A stretch of DNA of 36,238 bases from Pseudomonas putida. Lineage in GTDB: Bacteria > Pseudomonadota > Gammaproteobacteria > Pseudomonadales > Pseudomonadaceae. How positions within the stretch are numbered: the stretch's first letter is position 1; the number at the start of each line of letters is the position of its first letter. Made by a program: the position numbers and the translations under genes. This document shows positions 1 through 5,577 of this stretch, in pieces. Below the pieces are notes generated by a model. That model ran no database searches. It saw only the letters and a list, made by a program, of their open reading frames with translations, and was not told the origin of the DNA. The stretch lies in assembly GCF_002906855.1 (NCBI RefSeq), contig NZ_MINI01000044.1, positions 1-36,238 on the forward strand, given 5' to 3'.

Positions 1-14
1 CAACTTCGATTTCC

Positions 15-52
15 CTTAGCGGGTATTATTGCAGAAATGCCCACGGAGCCCC
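15..52. repeat. Tn3-family terminal inverted repeat (outer end at 52)
   Basis: Read on the minus strand, this 38-base stretch begins GGGGCTCCGTGG and ends ACCCGCTAAG. A 38-bp end with GGGG outermost and TAAG innermost is the standard form of Tn3-family ends. The transposon body would lie to the left, outside the window or across the junction if the molecule is circular, and the flanking DNA begins at 53 with ACTGA. No matching second end was found here. The sequence differs from the ends of the mercury transposon at 7337 and 14150. Confidence 0.6.
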
Positions 53-57
53 ACTGA

Positions 58-78
58 GTCGGTGACGAGTCGCCTTAA
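58..78 (+). pseudogene. Possible last codons of a module 1 resolvase gene
   Basis: The frame ending TAA at 76-78 reads VGDESP-stop. The module 2 resolvase at 19585 ends LGESA-stop and sits at the same place relative to its RHH and repA genes. The short stretch is cut on its left by the Tn3-type end at 52. This fits a transposon inserted into the 3' end of the module 1 resolvase. Only six codons remain, so the call rests mainly on synteny. Confidence 0.3.
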
Positions 79-111
79 ACTGGAGTTTTATAGTCAGGAA
101 ATTACGCTCAG

Positions 112-148
112 AAATCGCAAAAACCCTTTGAAATCAACGTTGCGATTT
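112..148 (+). terminator. Inverted repeat before the RHH gene
   Basis: AAATCGCAA at 112-120 pairs with TTGCGATTT at 140-148 and is followed by T-rich sequence. It could end transcription from the upstream (lost) resolvase or act as a binding site. Just downstream, the box TTGCAGAATCG at 157-167 recurs upstream of the module 2 RHH gene and may be a promoter -35 region. Confidence 0.35.
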
Positions 149-191
149 TAAGGGCTTGCAGAATCGAGGGAATCGGCGGAACTAGTTACGT

Positions 192-401
192 ATGAGACAA
201 ACCGCTATCTCCGCTAGAGACAGAGTCGCCGCCCAACGTGAACGCGTGCGGGCGGCCGGTCGCACTCACCTTTATACAGACCTTCCGAATGAGTTGATCG
301 AGGCAATCGACCGGCTCAAGGAGGAACGGGGCGCGCCATCCCGCGCGCCCATCATTGAGGAAGCCGTGAGGTTACTTATCGAGAAGCAGCAAGGGACATA
401 A
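192..401 (+). CDS. Ribbon-helix-helix regulator, module 1
   Basis: A 69-residue protein with a basic N-terminus (residues 1-25) and a short RHH fold: the strand HLYTDLP near 26-32, then helices LIEAIDRLKEER and APIIEEAVRLLIEK. Its partner at 20290 has the same layout and the shared segment RAPIIEEA. RHH proteins bind DNA as dimers through the N-terminal strand. The gene sits directly ahead of a terminator and the repA leader, as its paralog does. It is probably a copy-number or replication regulator, but it could also be an orphan antitoxin. No toxin gene is beside it. Confidence 0.75.
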   Translation: MRQTAISARDRVAAQRERVRAAGRTHLYTDLPNELIEAIDRLKEERGAPSRAPIIEEAVRLLIEKQQGT

Positions 402-405
402 CGGC

Positions 406-440
406 AAAACGCCCGACTGTTAGCAGCAGTCGAGCGTTTT
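406..440 (+). terminator. Terminator between the RHH gene and repA
   Basis: AAAACGC at 406-412 pairs with GCGTTTT at 434-440, and the inner CGACTG pairs with CAGTCG, leaving a 7-base loop. It ends in a T run. A different sequence with the same design stands at the same point in module 2 (20505-20539), so separate transcription of the RHH gene and repA appears to be a conserved feature. Confidence 0.7.
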
Positions 441-460
441 AATAGGCCGTCAGACACACC

Positions 461-530
461 GTAGATGAGGGACAAACCCTAAGGGGTCGCCAGACACACC
501 AAACGGGGCCAAGTTCCTCCCCTTATCTAC
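461..530 (+). promoter_or_regulatory. repA leader hairpin, module 1
   Basis: GTAGATGAGG at 461-470 pairs with CCTTATCTAC at 521-530 (10 pairs, one G-U). The enclosed loop contains CGCCAGACA at 488-496, which recurs exactly in the loop of the module 2 leader (20568-20576) although the stems are unrelated. This is the pattern expected of an antisense-RNA or loop-contact site that sets repA expression. Downstream, GTCCT at 604-608 and AGGAC around 619 can pair near the ribosome-binding region. Confidence 0.5.
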
Positions 531-632
531 GCTAGAGCACGCCAATCCGCAAGATTGATTCTTGTGGAAACGGGAAAGCTGTGTCCGCCGTCCACGCCGT
601 CATGTCCTCCGAACGGAAGGACGAAGGACATT

Positions 633-1511
633 ATGTTGAGGACGCAAATCGCGGCCGCGATCGGCTGCGCGCGTGCGAACGCGCTTGATGAAATCATGCG
701 GGAGGTGTGGACGCGCTTCAGCGCCGGCCAGCTCTCCGAAGAAGACGCCGGCCAGCTCTCCGCGCTCGCCCATGAGCGCCGCGCTGGGTGGCGGGGGGCA
801 GGACAGGCCGCGCTTGGCCTGGTCTTCCCTCCCCCGGCTGCACGATGCCCGACGCCGGTTCGCCGGCGCAGCCATTTCAAGGGGCGATCCGAGGGCCAGA
901 TATGGCGGCCGACGACGCGCAAGGACGTACAGGCGATCTTGAAGGCGGCCGAAATCTACAACGAGGCCGGCTTGCACGAGAAGGGCGAGCGCAGCGGCCC
1001 GCTAGGATCGGTGGCGCTCGATGTGCTGCGGTTGTTCGTCAATCTCATCGACTTCCGCACCGGCCGGCTTGAGCCGTCTATCACAACGATCATGGACCGC
1101 CTGGGCCGATCGCGTGATACGATCGTGCGGGCGCTGAAGAACCTGCGGGCGCATGGCTTCATCGACTGGCTGCGGCGCTACGAGCCGACCGGGAACGAAG
1201 GGCGCGGCCCACAGGTGCAGCAGGCCAGCAACGCCTATCGCCTGTCCCTGCCAGAGAAGGCCCGCGAGTTCCTGGGACGGTTTGGCAAGGCCGCTCCCCC
1301 GCCTGCGGATCACGGACAGGACCAAAGGGCTTGGAGCGAGGCAATCGACGCCTACAAGGCGACCCTGCCCCTTGATGAGCGGACCTTGCTTGATGCGGGT
1401 GATAACCCGGTTGGACAGGCTCTCGCACGCATCGCAAAGGGTTTGATGAAACGTGAGTCCGATAACCAGACTGAATCCCCATCTAGATTTATACCTATAG
1501 AGCAAACATAA
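633..1511 (+). CDS. repA: Plasmid replication initiator, module 1 copy
   Basis: A 292-residue protein, taken from the ATG at 633 because this start aligns with the first residue of the module 2 paralog (20693); an upstream in-frame ATG at 555 lies in the leader. A helix-turn-helix lies near residues 150-184, with TIMDRLGRSRDTIVRALKNL as its core. The central 190 residues are almost identical to the paralog, and the ends diverge. This family is common on sphingomonad plasmids as the replication protein, which would bind the origin and recruit host replication proteins. That role comes from family knowledge and context. Expression is probably limited by the leader hairpin. Confidence 0.8.
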   Translation: MLRTQIAAAIGCARANALDEIMREVWTRFSAGQLSEEDAGQLSALAHERRAGWRGAGQAALGLVFPPPAARCPTPVRRRSHFKGRSEGQIWRPTTRKDVQAILKAAEIYNEAGLHEKGERSGPLGSVALDVLRLFVNLIDFRTGRLEPSITTIMDRLGRSRDTIVRALKNLRAHGFIDWLRRYEPTGNEGRGPQVQQASNAYRLSLPEKAREFLGRFGKAAPPPADHGQDQRAWSEAIDAYKATLPLDERTLLDAGDNPVGQALARIAKGLMKRESDNQTESPSRFIPIEQT

Positions 1512-1580
1512 GCGGTCGCCGCTGTTCGGGCCGCTCACGCGGCCCTGCGGCGGTTCCGGCCCGCGCATATTGCGGGCCGG
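1512..1580 (+). terminator. Paired-stem element downstream of repA-1
   Basis: CGCCGC 1517-1522 pairs with GCGGCG 1547-1552. Inside it, GGGCCGC 1528-1534 pairs with GCGGCCC 1539-1545. A second hairpin pairs CCGGCCCGC 1556-1564 with GCGGGCCGG 1572-1580. The module 2 version keeps the fold but uses GGGCCTC/GAGGCCC, a compensatory change. It has no U tract, so it may be a structured 3' end or origin element instead of a simple terminator. Confidence 0.6.
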
Positions 1581-1675
1581 CAAACTGCACCATCACAGCA
1601 AAACCCGCAGCATCGAGTTCGCGGAACCGTTGCTATGGGCTTTCGAGGAAAGCAGGCGGATAGGTCGTGTCCAAA

Positions 1676-1756
1676 TTGTGCATTTGTGCACAATTGCACC
1701 GATGCACAAAGCCTTTGCTCTGCCCCGCTCGCTGTGCTACCATGTACACAGTGCAA
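1676..1756. repeat. GTGCA/TGCAC repeat cluster before parD/parE-1
   Basis: TTGTGCA at 1676 and 1684, TTGCAC at 1694, TGCACAA at 1703 and GTGCAA at 1751 surround a plausible promoter (TTGCTC at 1714, 17-base spacer, TACCAT). The same motif recurs at 2349-2380, 2430-2439, 2464-2470, 3098-3114 and 3424-3448. These are probably binding sites of a module 1 RHH protein, acting as operators and perhaps as a dispersed centromere. Confidence 0.6.
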
Positions 1757-1771
1757 CACGAGGGTTTCACC

Positions 1772-2041
1772 ATGACAGCAAGCACCACCATGACGATTCG
1801 GGTTTCCCCTGAAACCAAGACGAAGCTGGAACGGATCGCGGCCGACACCCGGCGCAGCAAATCGTTCCTCGCAGCCGAGGCCGTTTCCGCCTATGTCGAG
1901 CGCGAGCTTGAAATCATCGACGGCATCAAGCGCGGCATGGCCGATGCGGCGGCCGGCCGAGTCGTGCCCCATGACGAGGCGATGGCGGAAATCTATGCCG
2001 CAATCGACGCGGCGGAATCCAAGCGCGCAGGCAAAGCGTGA
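1772..2041 (+). CDS. RHH antitoxin, ParD/CopG type, module 1
   Basis: An 89-residue protein; the start at ATG 1772 follows GAGGGTTTC. The N-terminal MTIRVSPETKTKLERIAADT is a classic RHH strand and helix 1, and the acidic C-terminal part (about 45-89) is the usual toxin-binding tail. The stop overlaps the next gene's GTG start (GTGA at 2038-2041), so the pair is translationally coupled. In such pairs the antitoxin represses the shared promoter and neutralises the toxin. The GTGCA repeats upstream are candidate operators. Confidence 0.85.
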   Translation: MTASTTMTIRVSPETKTKLERIAADTRRSKSFLAAEAVSAYVERELEIIDGIKRGMADAAAGRVVPHDEAMAEIYAAIDAAESKRAGKA

Positions 2042-2346
2042 GCCGGTCGGTTACATGGTCCCGCGAGGCCCTGGACGACATCAAAGAACAGGTCGCTTTC
2101 ATTGCCCAGGACAACCCGGCCGCCGCGCGACGGGTCGCAGATCGGATTCGAGATGTAGGCAAGGCGCTTGGGGAGATGGCGATGGGCCGGCCCGGCCGCG
2201 TGACAGGAAGCTACGAAAAGTCCGTCTCCCGCCTGCCCTACATCATCGCCTATGAGCTGCGCACGATCGCCGGCCGCGAATGCGTCGTGATCGTGCGGGT
2301 TATCCATACGTCGCGGGATTGGCCGGCCGAGGAATGGCCTAACTGA
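2038..2346 (+). CDS. ParE/RelE-family toxin, module 1
   Basis: A 102-residue protein starting with GTG inside the antitoxin stop codon. It has the ParE layout: VTWSREALDDIKEQVAFIAQ, then ARRVADRIRDVGKAL, and C-terminal strands ending VVIVRVIHTSRDWP. The HTSRDWP ending is typical of ParE toxins, which poison DNA gyrase, whereas RelE proteins usually cleave mRNA. The target is therefore inferred from family. Its place between repA and parA makes it a post-segregational stability gene of module 1. Confidence 0.85.
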   Translation: MSRSVTWSREALDDIKEQVAFIAQDNPAAARRVADRIRDVGKALGEMAMGRPGRVTGSYEKSVSRLPYIIAYELRTIAGRECVVIVRVIHTSRDWPAEEWPN

Positions 2347-2377
2347 CTGTGCACAGATGCACAATGGATCAATTGCA

Positions 2378-2450
2378 CAAAAGCTCCGTTGACTGAAAGC
2401 CTATAGGCTGGCAATGTTCAACTCTGCAATTGTGCACAACGGAGCTTTTG
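2378..2450 (+). promoter_or_regulatory. Promoter and operator region of parA-1
   Basis: A 13-base inverted repeat, CAAAAGCTCCGTT at 2378-2390 and AACGGAGCTTTTG at 2438-2450, brackets a possible promoter: TTGACT at 2389-2394, a 17-base spacer and CAATGT at 2412-2417. The spacer contains the perfect palindrome AGCCTATAGGCT at 2398-2409, and TTGTGCACAA lies at 2430-2439. This stacking of dyads suggests tight autoregulation of the partition operon. The -10 match is weak. Confidence 0.45.
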
Positions 2451-2469
2451 CAAAAATGCGGTATTGCAC

Positions 2470-3123
2470 ATGAAAACTATAGCTATCGCCATGCAGAAAG
2501 GCGGCGTCGGCAAATCGACGCTCGCGAAAGCCCTTGGCGTTGCCGGTGCGAAGGCCGGCTTGAACGTCCTCGTGCTGGATATGGACACGCAGCAATCGAC
2601 CGGACAATGGGCCGAGCGCCGGAAAGACCCGCTCCCCGTTGTGCGCTTCGCAACCGAGATCGAGCTGCCGAAACTGTTGCGGCAGGCAGAGGAAGCCGGC
2701 TGCGACCTGGTTGTCATCGACACCCCGCCCGCCCGGAGCACCGAAGCGCCGGCCGCCGTCGAATCCTGCGACCTCGTGCTTGTACCGTGCTCGCCCGACA
2801 TCGAAGCCTATGAGCAGCTTCCCAGGACCGCGCGCCTTGCACGATCGACAGAGAAGCCGGCCGCCGCCGTCTTGACGATGGCGCAGCCGAATAGCCGCGC
2901 CGAGGAAGACATTGCCCGACAGGTGTTCGAGACGGTCAGGCTTCCTATGGTCCCGGCCGTCCTTCACCGTTTCAAGGTGCATCGGGACGCGAGCCGGGAG
3001 GGCATGACCGCCTTTGAAATGGAGCCGGAGGGCAAAGCCGCCGCAGAGCTGCAAGCGCTCTGGCAATGGGTTGCGGCAGAATTGCAATTGAGCACAAGTG
3101 CACCTGTGCACAAGAGAGCGTGA
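2470..3123 (+). CDS. parA: ParA partition ATPase, module 1
   Basis: A 217-residue Walker-type ATPase, started at ATG 2470 directly after TTGCAC; a TTG two codons earlier is possible. The deviant Walker A motif QKGGVGKST lies near residues 9-17, VLDMDTQQS follows as the switch region, and VVIDTPPA is the Walker B region. It is short and has no N-terminal HTH, so it belongs to the small ParA class that relies on a separate RHH partner for centromere binding and repression. That partner is probably the gene at 3131, which follows after 7 bases. It would segregate module 1 copies at cell division. Confidence 0.9.
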   Translation: MKTIAIAMQKGGVGKSTLAKALGVAGAKAGLNVLVLDMDTQQSTGQWAERRKDPLPVVRFATEIELPKLLRQAEEAGCDLVVIDTPPARSTEAPAAVESCDLVLVPCSPDIEAYEQLPRTARLARSTEKPAAAVLTMAQPNSRAEEDIARQVFETVRLPMVPAVLHRFKVHRDASREGMTAFEMEPEGKAAAELQALWQWVAAELQLSTSAPVHKRA

Positions 3124-3130
3124 GGAAAGT

Positions 3131-3424
3131 ATGGCGAAGACGAAAGCGACCGCACAGGATTTCCTGTCGAAAATGAACCTGCCCGAACAGCAGGACGAGC
3201 GCCCGGAGCCGAAGGCGAGCAGCGCGCCGGCCCCCGCCGATCGTGGGCGAGCTGCAAGCCGAAGCGGCCTCAAGCATATCGGCGGCTATTTCGATAGGGA
3301 CACCGTGGAAAAGGTGGCCGTTCTCAGGGCACGCCTCGACCTCGACAACTCGCAGCTCATCAAACGCGCGATTGACGAGCTTTACAGCAGGGAAGGGGCC
3401 GCCCGGAAATTTGGCGATCGTTAG
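3131..3424 (+). CDS. RHH centromere-binding protein candidate, module 1
   Basis: A 97-residue protein started at ATG 3131 behind GAGGAAAG. Residues 1-50 are charged and proline/alanine-rich, probably disordered. The C-terminal half has the RHH pattern KHIGGYFDRDTVEKVAVLRA followed by NSQLIKRAIDELYSRE. This design, a flexible tail plus an RHH domain directly after a small ParA, matches ParB/ParG-type adaptors by position, not by a recognisable named family. It is followed at once by three tandem TGCACA(AC) repeats, the likely binding sites. Its module 2 counterpart is unrelated in sequence, as are the DNA repeats. Confidence 0.7.
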   Translation: MAKTKATAQDFLSKMNLPEQQDERPEPKASSAPAPADRGRAASRSGLKHIGGYFDRDTVEKVAVLRARLDLDNSQLIKRAIDELYSREGAARKFGDR

Positions 3425-3448
3425 TGCACAACTGCACAACTGCACAGG
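3424..3448. repeat. Tandem TGCACAAC repeats after the RHH gene
   Basis: Three tandem 9-base units sharing TGCACA run directly from the stop codon of the RHH gene (GTGCACAAC, TGCACAAC, TGCACAGG). This is the densest copy of the module 1 motif and a good candidate for the parS-like centromere core. Confidence 0.5.
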
Positions 3449-3458
3449 AAAGTAACCC

Positions 3459-3510
3459 GCCCCCGGCCGGCCCTACGGCCCAATATGATCAGAGCGGGCC
3501 GGCCGGGGGC
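3459..3510 (+). terminator. Strong GC hairpin after the partition operon
   Basis: GCCCCCGGCCGGCCC at 3459-3473 pairs perfectly with GGGCCGGCCGGGGGC at 3496-3510, with a 22-base loop. No U tract follows. A weaker, related GC-rich hairpin occurs at the same point in module 2 (about 23489-23562). It may end the partition transcript. Confidence 0.5.
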
Positions 3511-3574
3511 TACCGTCGCGGGCGTGGTCAGGTCGTACCAATTGGTGGCTGCAAACTCTCAGTTTTTTCCGTTA

Positions 3575-3768
3575 TAGTCGTTGACGCCTGTGGAGACGCG
3601 GGCCGGGGCGTGGAATCCTCGGAAGGTTAGATATAGATGGACCTTGCGGCGACCGGGTGACGGGCGCGCATGTCCAGGCTTGCGCTAAAGGCGTTCGTGT
3701 CCCGACTAACCTCGGAGATTCCAACACCCGGTTCCCGCACTCTTGCGCATCACTGATCCCCTGATGCG
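3575..3768 (+). other. Non-coding region with nested inverted repeats; possible structured RNA
   Basis: No gene is credible between 3511 and 3819. The stretch holds nested pairs. TGGAATC 3611-3617 pairs with GATTCCA 3717-3723, GGTTAG 3625-3630 with CTAACC 3706-3711, and GGAC about 3639 with GTCC about 3672. A separate hairpin pairs CGCATCA 3746-3752 with TGATGCG 3762-3768. This could be a small RNA, an origin or a long 5' leader of the next gene. No known RNA family was recognised, and module 2 lacks it. Confidence 0.3.
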
Positions 3769-3819
3769 GCCGGCCCTGTTTCGAGGGCGCATAGGCAGGG
3801 GCAGGGCGCAGGAGGCCGG

Positions 3820-4182
3820 ATGAAGACACAGTTTCATGAAAGTGCCGATTTGCTGGACATGCTGCTTTTCACCGTCAAGGTGATCGCCACGAGCGAATCC
3901 GGCGACAAGCAGCGAATCGCGAACGCCTATCAGGATGCGCGTTCGCTTGTGGCGACGATCGGCCTGGACGATGAAGGTTCAGCACGGCCACGTATCGTTG
4001 CCTGTTTCGAGCGTTTCAATGCCTACAAGACCGCTGATGATGTTGCGGCGGCCGGCTGGATACTGACCGCGATTCAAGAGCGCGTGGCCGAGCGTAACCT
4101 TCCGGGCTGGCAACAGCTTCGGAAGATTGTCAAAGGTGCGGTGCGCGAGCTGCCCCGGCCCGGAAAAACGGTGCTGCATTGA
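3820..4182 (+). CDS. Hypothetical protein, 120 residues
   Basis: The start at ATG 3820 has a strong ribosome-binding site (AGGAGG at 3809-3814). The product is soluble and mostly helical, with no membrane segment, signal peptide or cysteine motif. It begins MKTQFHESADLLDMLLFT and ends in a basic stretch, VKGAVRELPRPGKTVLH. No family was recognised. It lies between the partition genes and a non-coding block shared by both modules, and module 2 has no counterpart at that place. The strong start signal and consistent codon use argue that it is real. Confidence 0.6.
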   Translation: MKTQFHESADLLDMLLFTVKVIATSESGDKQRIANAYQDARSLVATIGLDDEGSARPRIVACFERFNAYKTADDVAAAGWILTAIQERVAERNLPGWQQLRKIVKGAVRELPRPGKTVLH

Positions 4183-4218
4183 CGCCGTGACAGGGGGGGC
4201 AGGACGCGGCGACAGCCG

Positions 4219-4312
4219 CGCCGGCCCGGAGGCGAACGCACTCCCATCTAGTGCCGTAGAGAGCCGGAGGGCCGCCAGTAACAAAGCCCCGGTGCGTTAG
4301 CGCCGGGACCGC
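4219..4312. repeat. Non-coding block shared by both modules, copy 1
   Basis: About 94 bases closely match 23617-23709. The block ends in a hairpin, CCCGGTGC 4288-4295 with GCGCCGGG 4300-4307. Its tetraloop is GTTA here and GTCA in module 2. It holds GTAGAGAGCCGGAGGGCCGC at 4255-4274, present in both. The function is unknown: a terminator, a transfer origin or an origin component are all possible. Confidence 0.55.
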
Positions 4313-4355
4313 ATTGAAATTCCTGGGGGGAACGTGGAACAGACGAGACGGATAG

Positions 4356-4448
4356 ATGCAGACCCTAGCCAACCTCATGCCGCTGTTTTGTATGGCAGCA
4401 GCGGTCTATTTCTTCTTTAAATGGGTCGTTCGCGACATGAACAAATAG
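4356..4448 (+). CDS. Possible 30-residue membrane peptide
   Basis: A short open frame starts MQTLANLMPLF and ends VVRDMNK. The centre (about residues 8-25, with AAAVYFFFKW) is one hydrophobic helix with positive charge after it, which looks like a small inner-membrane peptide. A convincing ribosome-binding site is not visible (GAGACGG at 4346-4352 is weak). It could be a type I toxin-like peptide or a chance frame, and no family was recognised. Confidence 0.35.
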   Translation: MQTLANLMPLFCMAAAVYFFFKWVVRDMNK

Positions 4449-4483
4449 GCTGTTATTCCGCGTGAGAAAGGGATGGCAGGATA

Positions 4484-4505
4484 GGCTAACGGTATACCGT
4501 TAGCC
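4484..4505. promoter_or_regulatory. Perfect 22-bp palindrome
   Basis: GGCTAACGGTA is followed directly by its complement TACCGTTAGCC, with no loop. A loopless palindrome is better explained as a dimer-protein binding site than as an RNA hairpin. It lies 54 bases upstream of the GGTGAATGAGTGAAT repeats, so the two may belong to one origin or regulatory region. Confidence 0.5.
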
Positions 4506-4558
4506 GTTTCGCCCGAGGGGCGGCCGCCACACGCCGCGCGTGGGCGATTTGCCGATTA

Positions 4559-4621
4559 GGTGAATGAGTGAATCTGCCGCTGTGCTTTTCAGCGATTGAG
4601 TGAATCGGTGAATGAGTGAAT
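4559..4621. repeat. Iteron-like direct repeats
   Basis: GGTGAATGAGTGAAT occurs exactly at 4559-4573 and 4607-4621, 48 bases apart, with a related GATTGAGTGAATC at 4594-4606 and GCGATT boxes nearby. Short spaced direct repeats in AT-richer DNA are typical of plasmid origin iterons. They could equally be regulator sites. They are not next to repA, which weakens the origin reading. Confidence 0.45.
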
Positions 4622-4656
4622 GCGCGATTCGGCTTTTCACATAGATGTTGCTTTAG

Positions 4657-4684
4657 CGCCGGGACTGTTTTTCATGTCCCGGCG
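4657..4684 (-). terminator. Hairpin at the end of the MNT-HEPN gene
   Basis: CGCCGGGAC 4657-4665 pairs with GTCCCGGCG 4676-4684 around a 10-base loop. It overlaps the stop codon of the minus-strand MNT-HEPN gene and can end the virD4 operon transcript. Confidence 0.55.
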
Positions 4685-5577
4685 AGCCGTTCGGCGCAGA
4701 TCGCGGCGACGGTTTCTTGCAGCGCCTTCACACGGTCGACCAGCCAGGCCAGTTCCTCGCCGGTGATTTCGTAGGCCGGGGAATAGCGCGCATCGACATA
4801 GGCGCGATCGAGACGGGTAAAGCAGCGCTTGGCGGAACGGGTATCGCGCGGCCAGACCTCAATCAGCCGGGGCGCGATCCTCTCCGCGTGGGATCGTAGA
4901 ACGGACAGGCGATGCGATTTCGGCGAGTAGAGCGTTAGGACGAGCAGGGTGCAATGATAGAGGCGTTCAGCGGCTTGATGGAGCGAGAAGGCAGCGAGGC
5001 GGAGATTTCCCCGATCCCGGTAGAACGTGGCCCCGGCCTGAAACTCGGCGGCGTCGGGAAACCAATGCTCAAAGTGTCGTCGCGCTTCCTCTCTCGCGAC
5101 CTCCGGCGCTAGAGGCTTCGGCTCAGCGAGGGGATGACCGGGCGTTTCGTAGAGCACGATACCGTCGCGGGCTATGTCCACGAAGAAGGGGCGGCCGTGG
5201 GCGAGCTGGTCGTTCAAGTCCTGATAGGTGTGGACGATGAAGTTGACCGGCGCAGAGAGCCGGCGCGTGATGGTCAGTTCTTGCAGGAACAGTTCCGCCG
5301 CCTTTTCCCAGGATTCATATTGTTCCCCGAAGCTCTCGTAATTGACGACGACGAGCAAATCATAGTCAGAGCGATAGCCGCTCTTGCGATCCTCGACCCA
5401 ATCGCCGCGCGCATAGGAACCGAACAGGATCAGCTTGAGAATGCGGCCGCGCCTGCCTTTCTCGGAGAGCTTGGATTTTAGGGAATCCTCAAATTCACCG
5501 AACAGGATTTGCGCCGCGCGTTCCAGCTCGCGGCGCTTTTTGCCGGGCAGATGGTCGAGGCGATCAGGGAGCGTCAT
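4672..5577 (-). CDS. Nucleotidyltransferase and HEPN domains in one protein
   Basis: A 301-residue protein started at ATG 5577; a longer open frame upstream is only the antisense of virD4. Residues 50-80 carry the minimal nucleotidyltransferase motif, GSYARGDW at 53-60 followed by SDYDLLV at 70-76, the two carboxylates expected for catalysis. The C-terminal part (about 170-290) looks like a HEPN domain, with AAFSLHQAAERLYHCTLLVL as its signature; a clean RX4-6H nuclease motif is not evident. In the two-gene MNT/HEPN systems the MNT protein AMPylates the HEPN toxin, and here both are fused. The first 14 bases overlap the virD4 end, so it is co-translated with virD4. Its role may be plasmid maintenance or defence. 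Confidence 0.75.
   Translation of the reverse strand: MTLPDRLDHLPGKKRRELERAAQILFGEFEDSLKSKLSEKGRRGRILKLILFGSYARGDWVEDRKSGYRSDYDLLVVVNYESFGEQYESWEKAAELFLQELTITRRLSAPVNFIVHTYQDLNDQLAHGRPFFVDIARDGIVLYETPGHPLAEPKPLAPEVAREEARRHFEHWFPDAAEFQAGATFYRDRGNLRLAAFSLHQAAERLYHCTLLVLTLYSPKSHRLSVLRSHAERIAPRLIEVWPRDTRSAKRCFTRLDRAYVDARYSPAYEITGEELAWLVDRVKALQETVAAICAERLAGT

Noticed and set aside
2401..3273. 290-residue minus-strand open frame opposite parA-1
   Set aside because: parA has clear Walker motifs and overlaps it fully; the opposite frame shows no family signature.
3560..3790. Two-piece tmRNA or RNase P RNA
   Set aside because: No tag peptide, no tRNA-like ends and no conserved RNase P motif were seen; kept only as an unassigned structured region.
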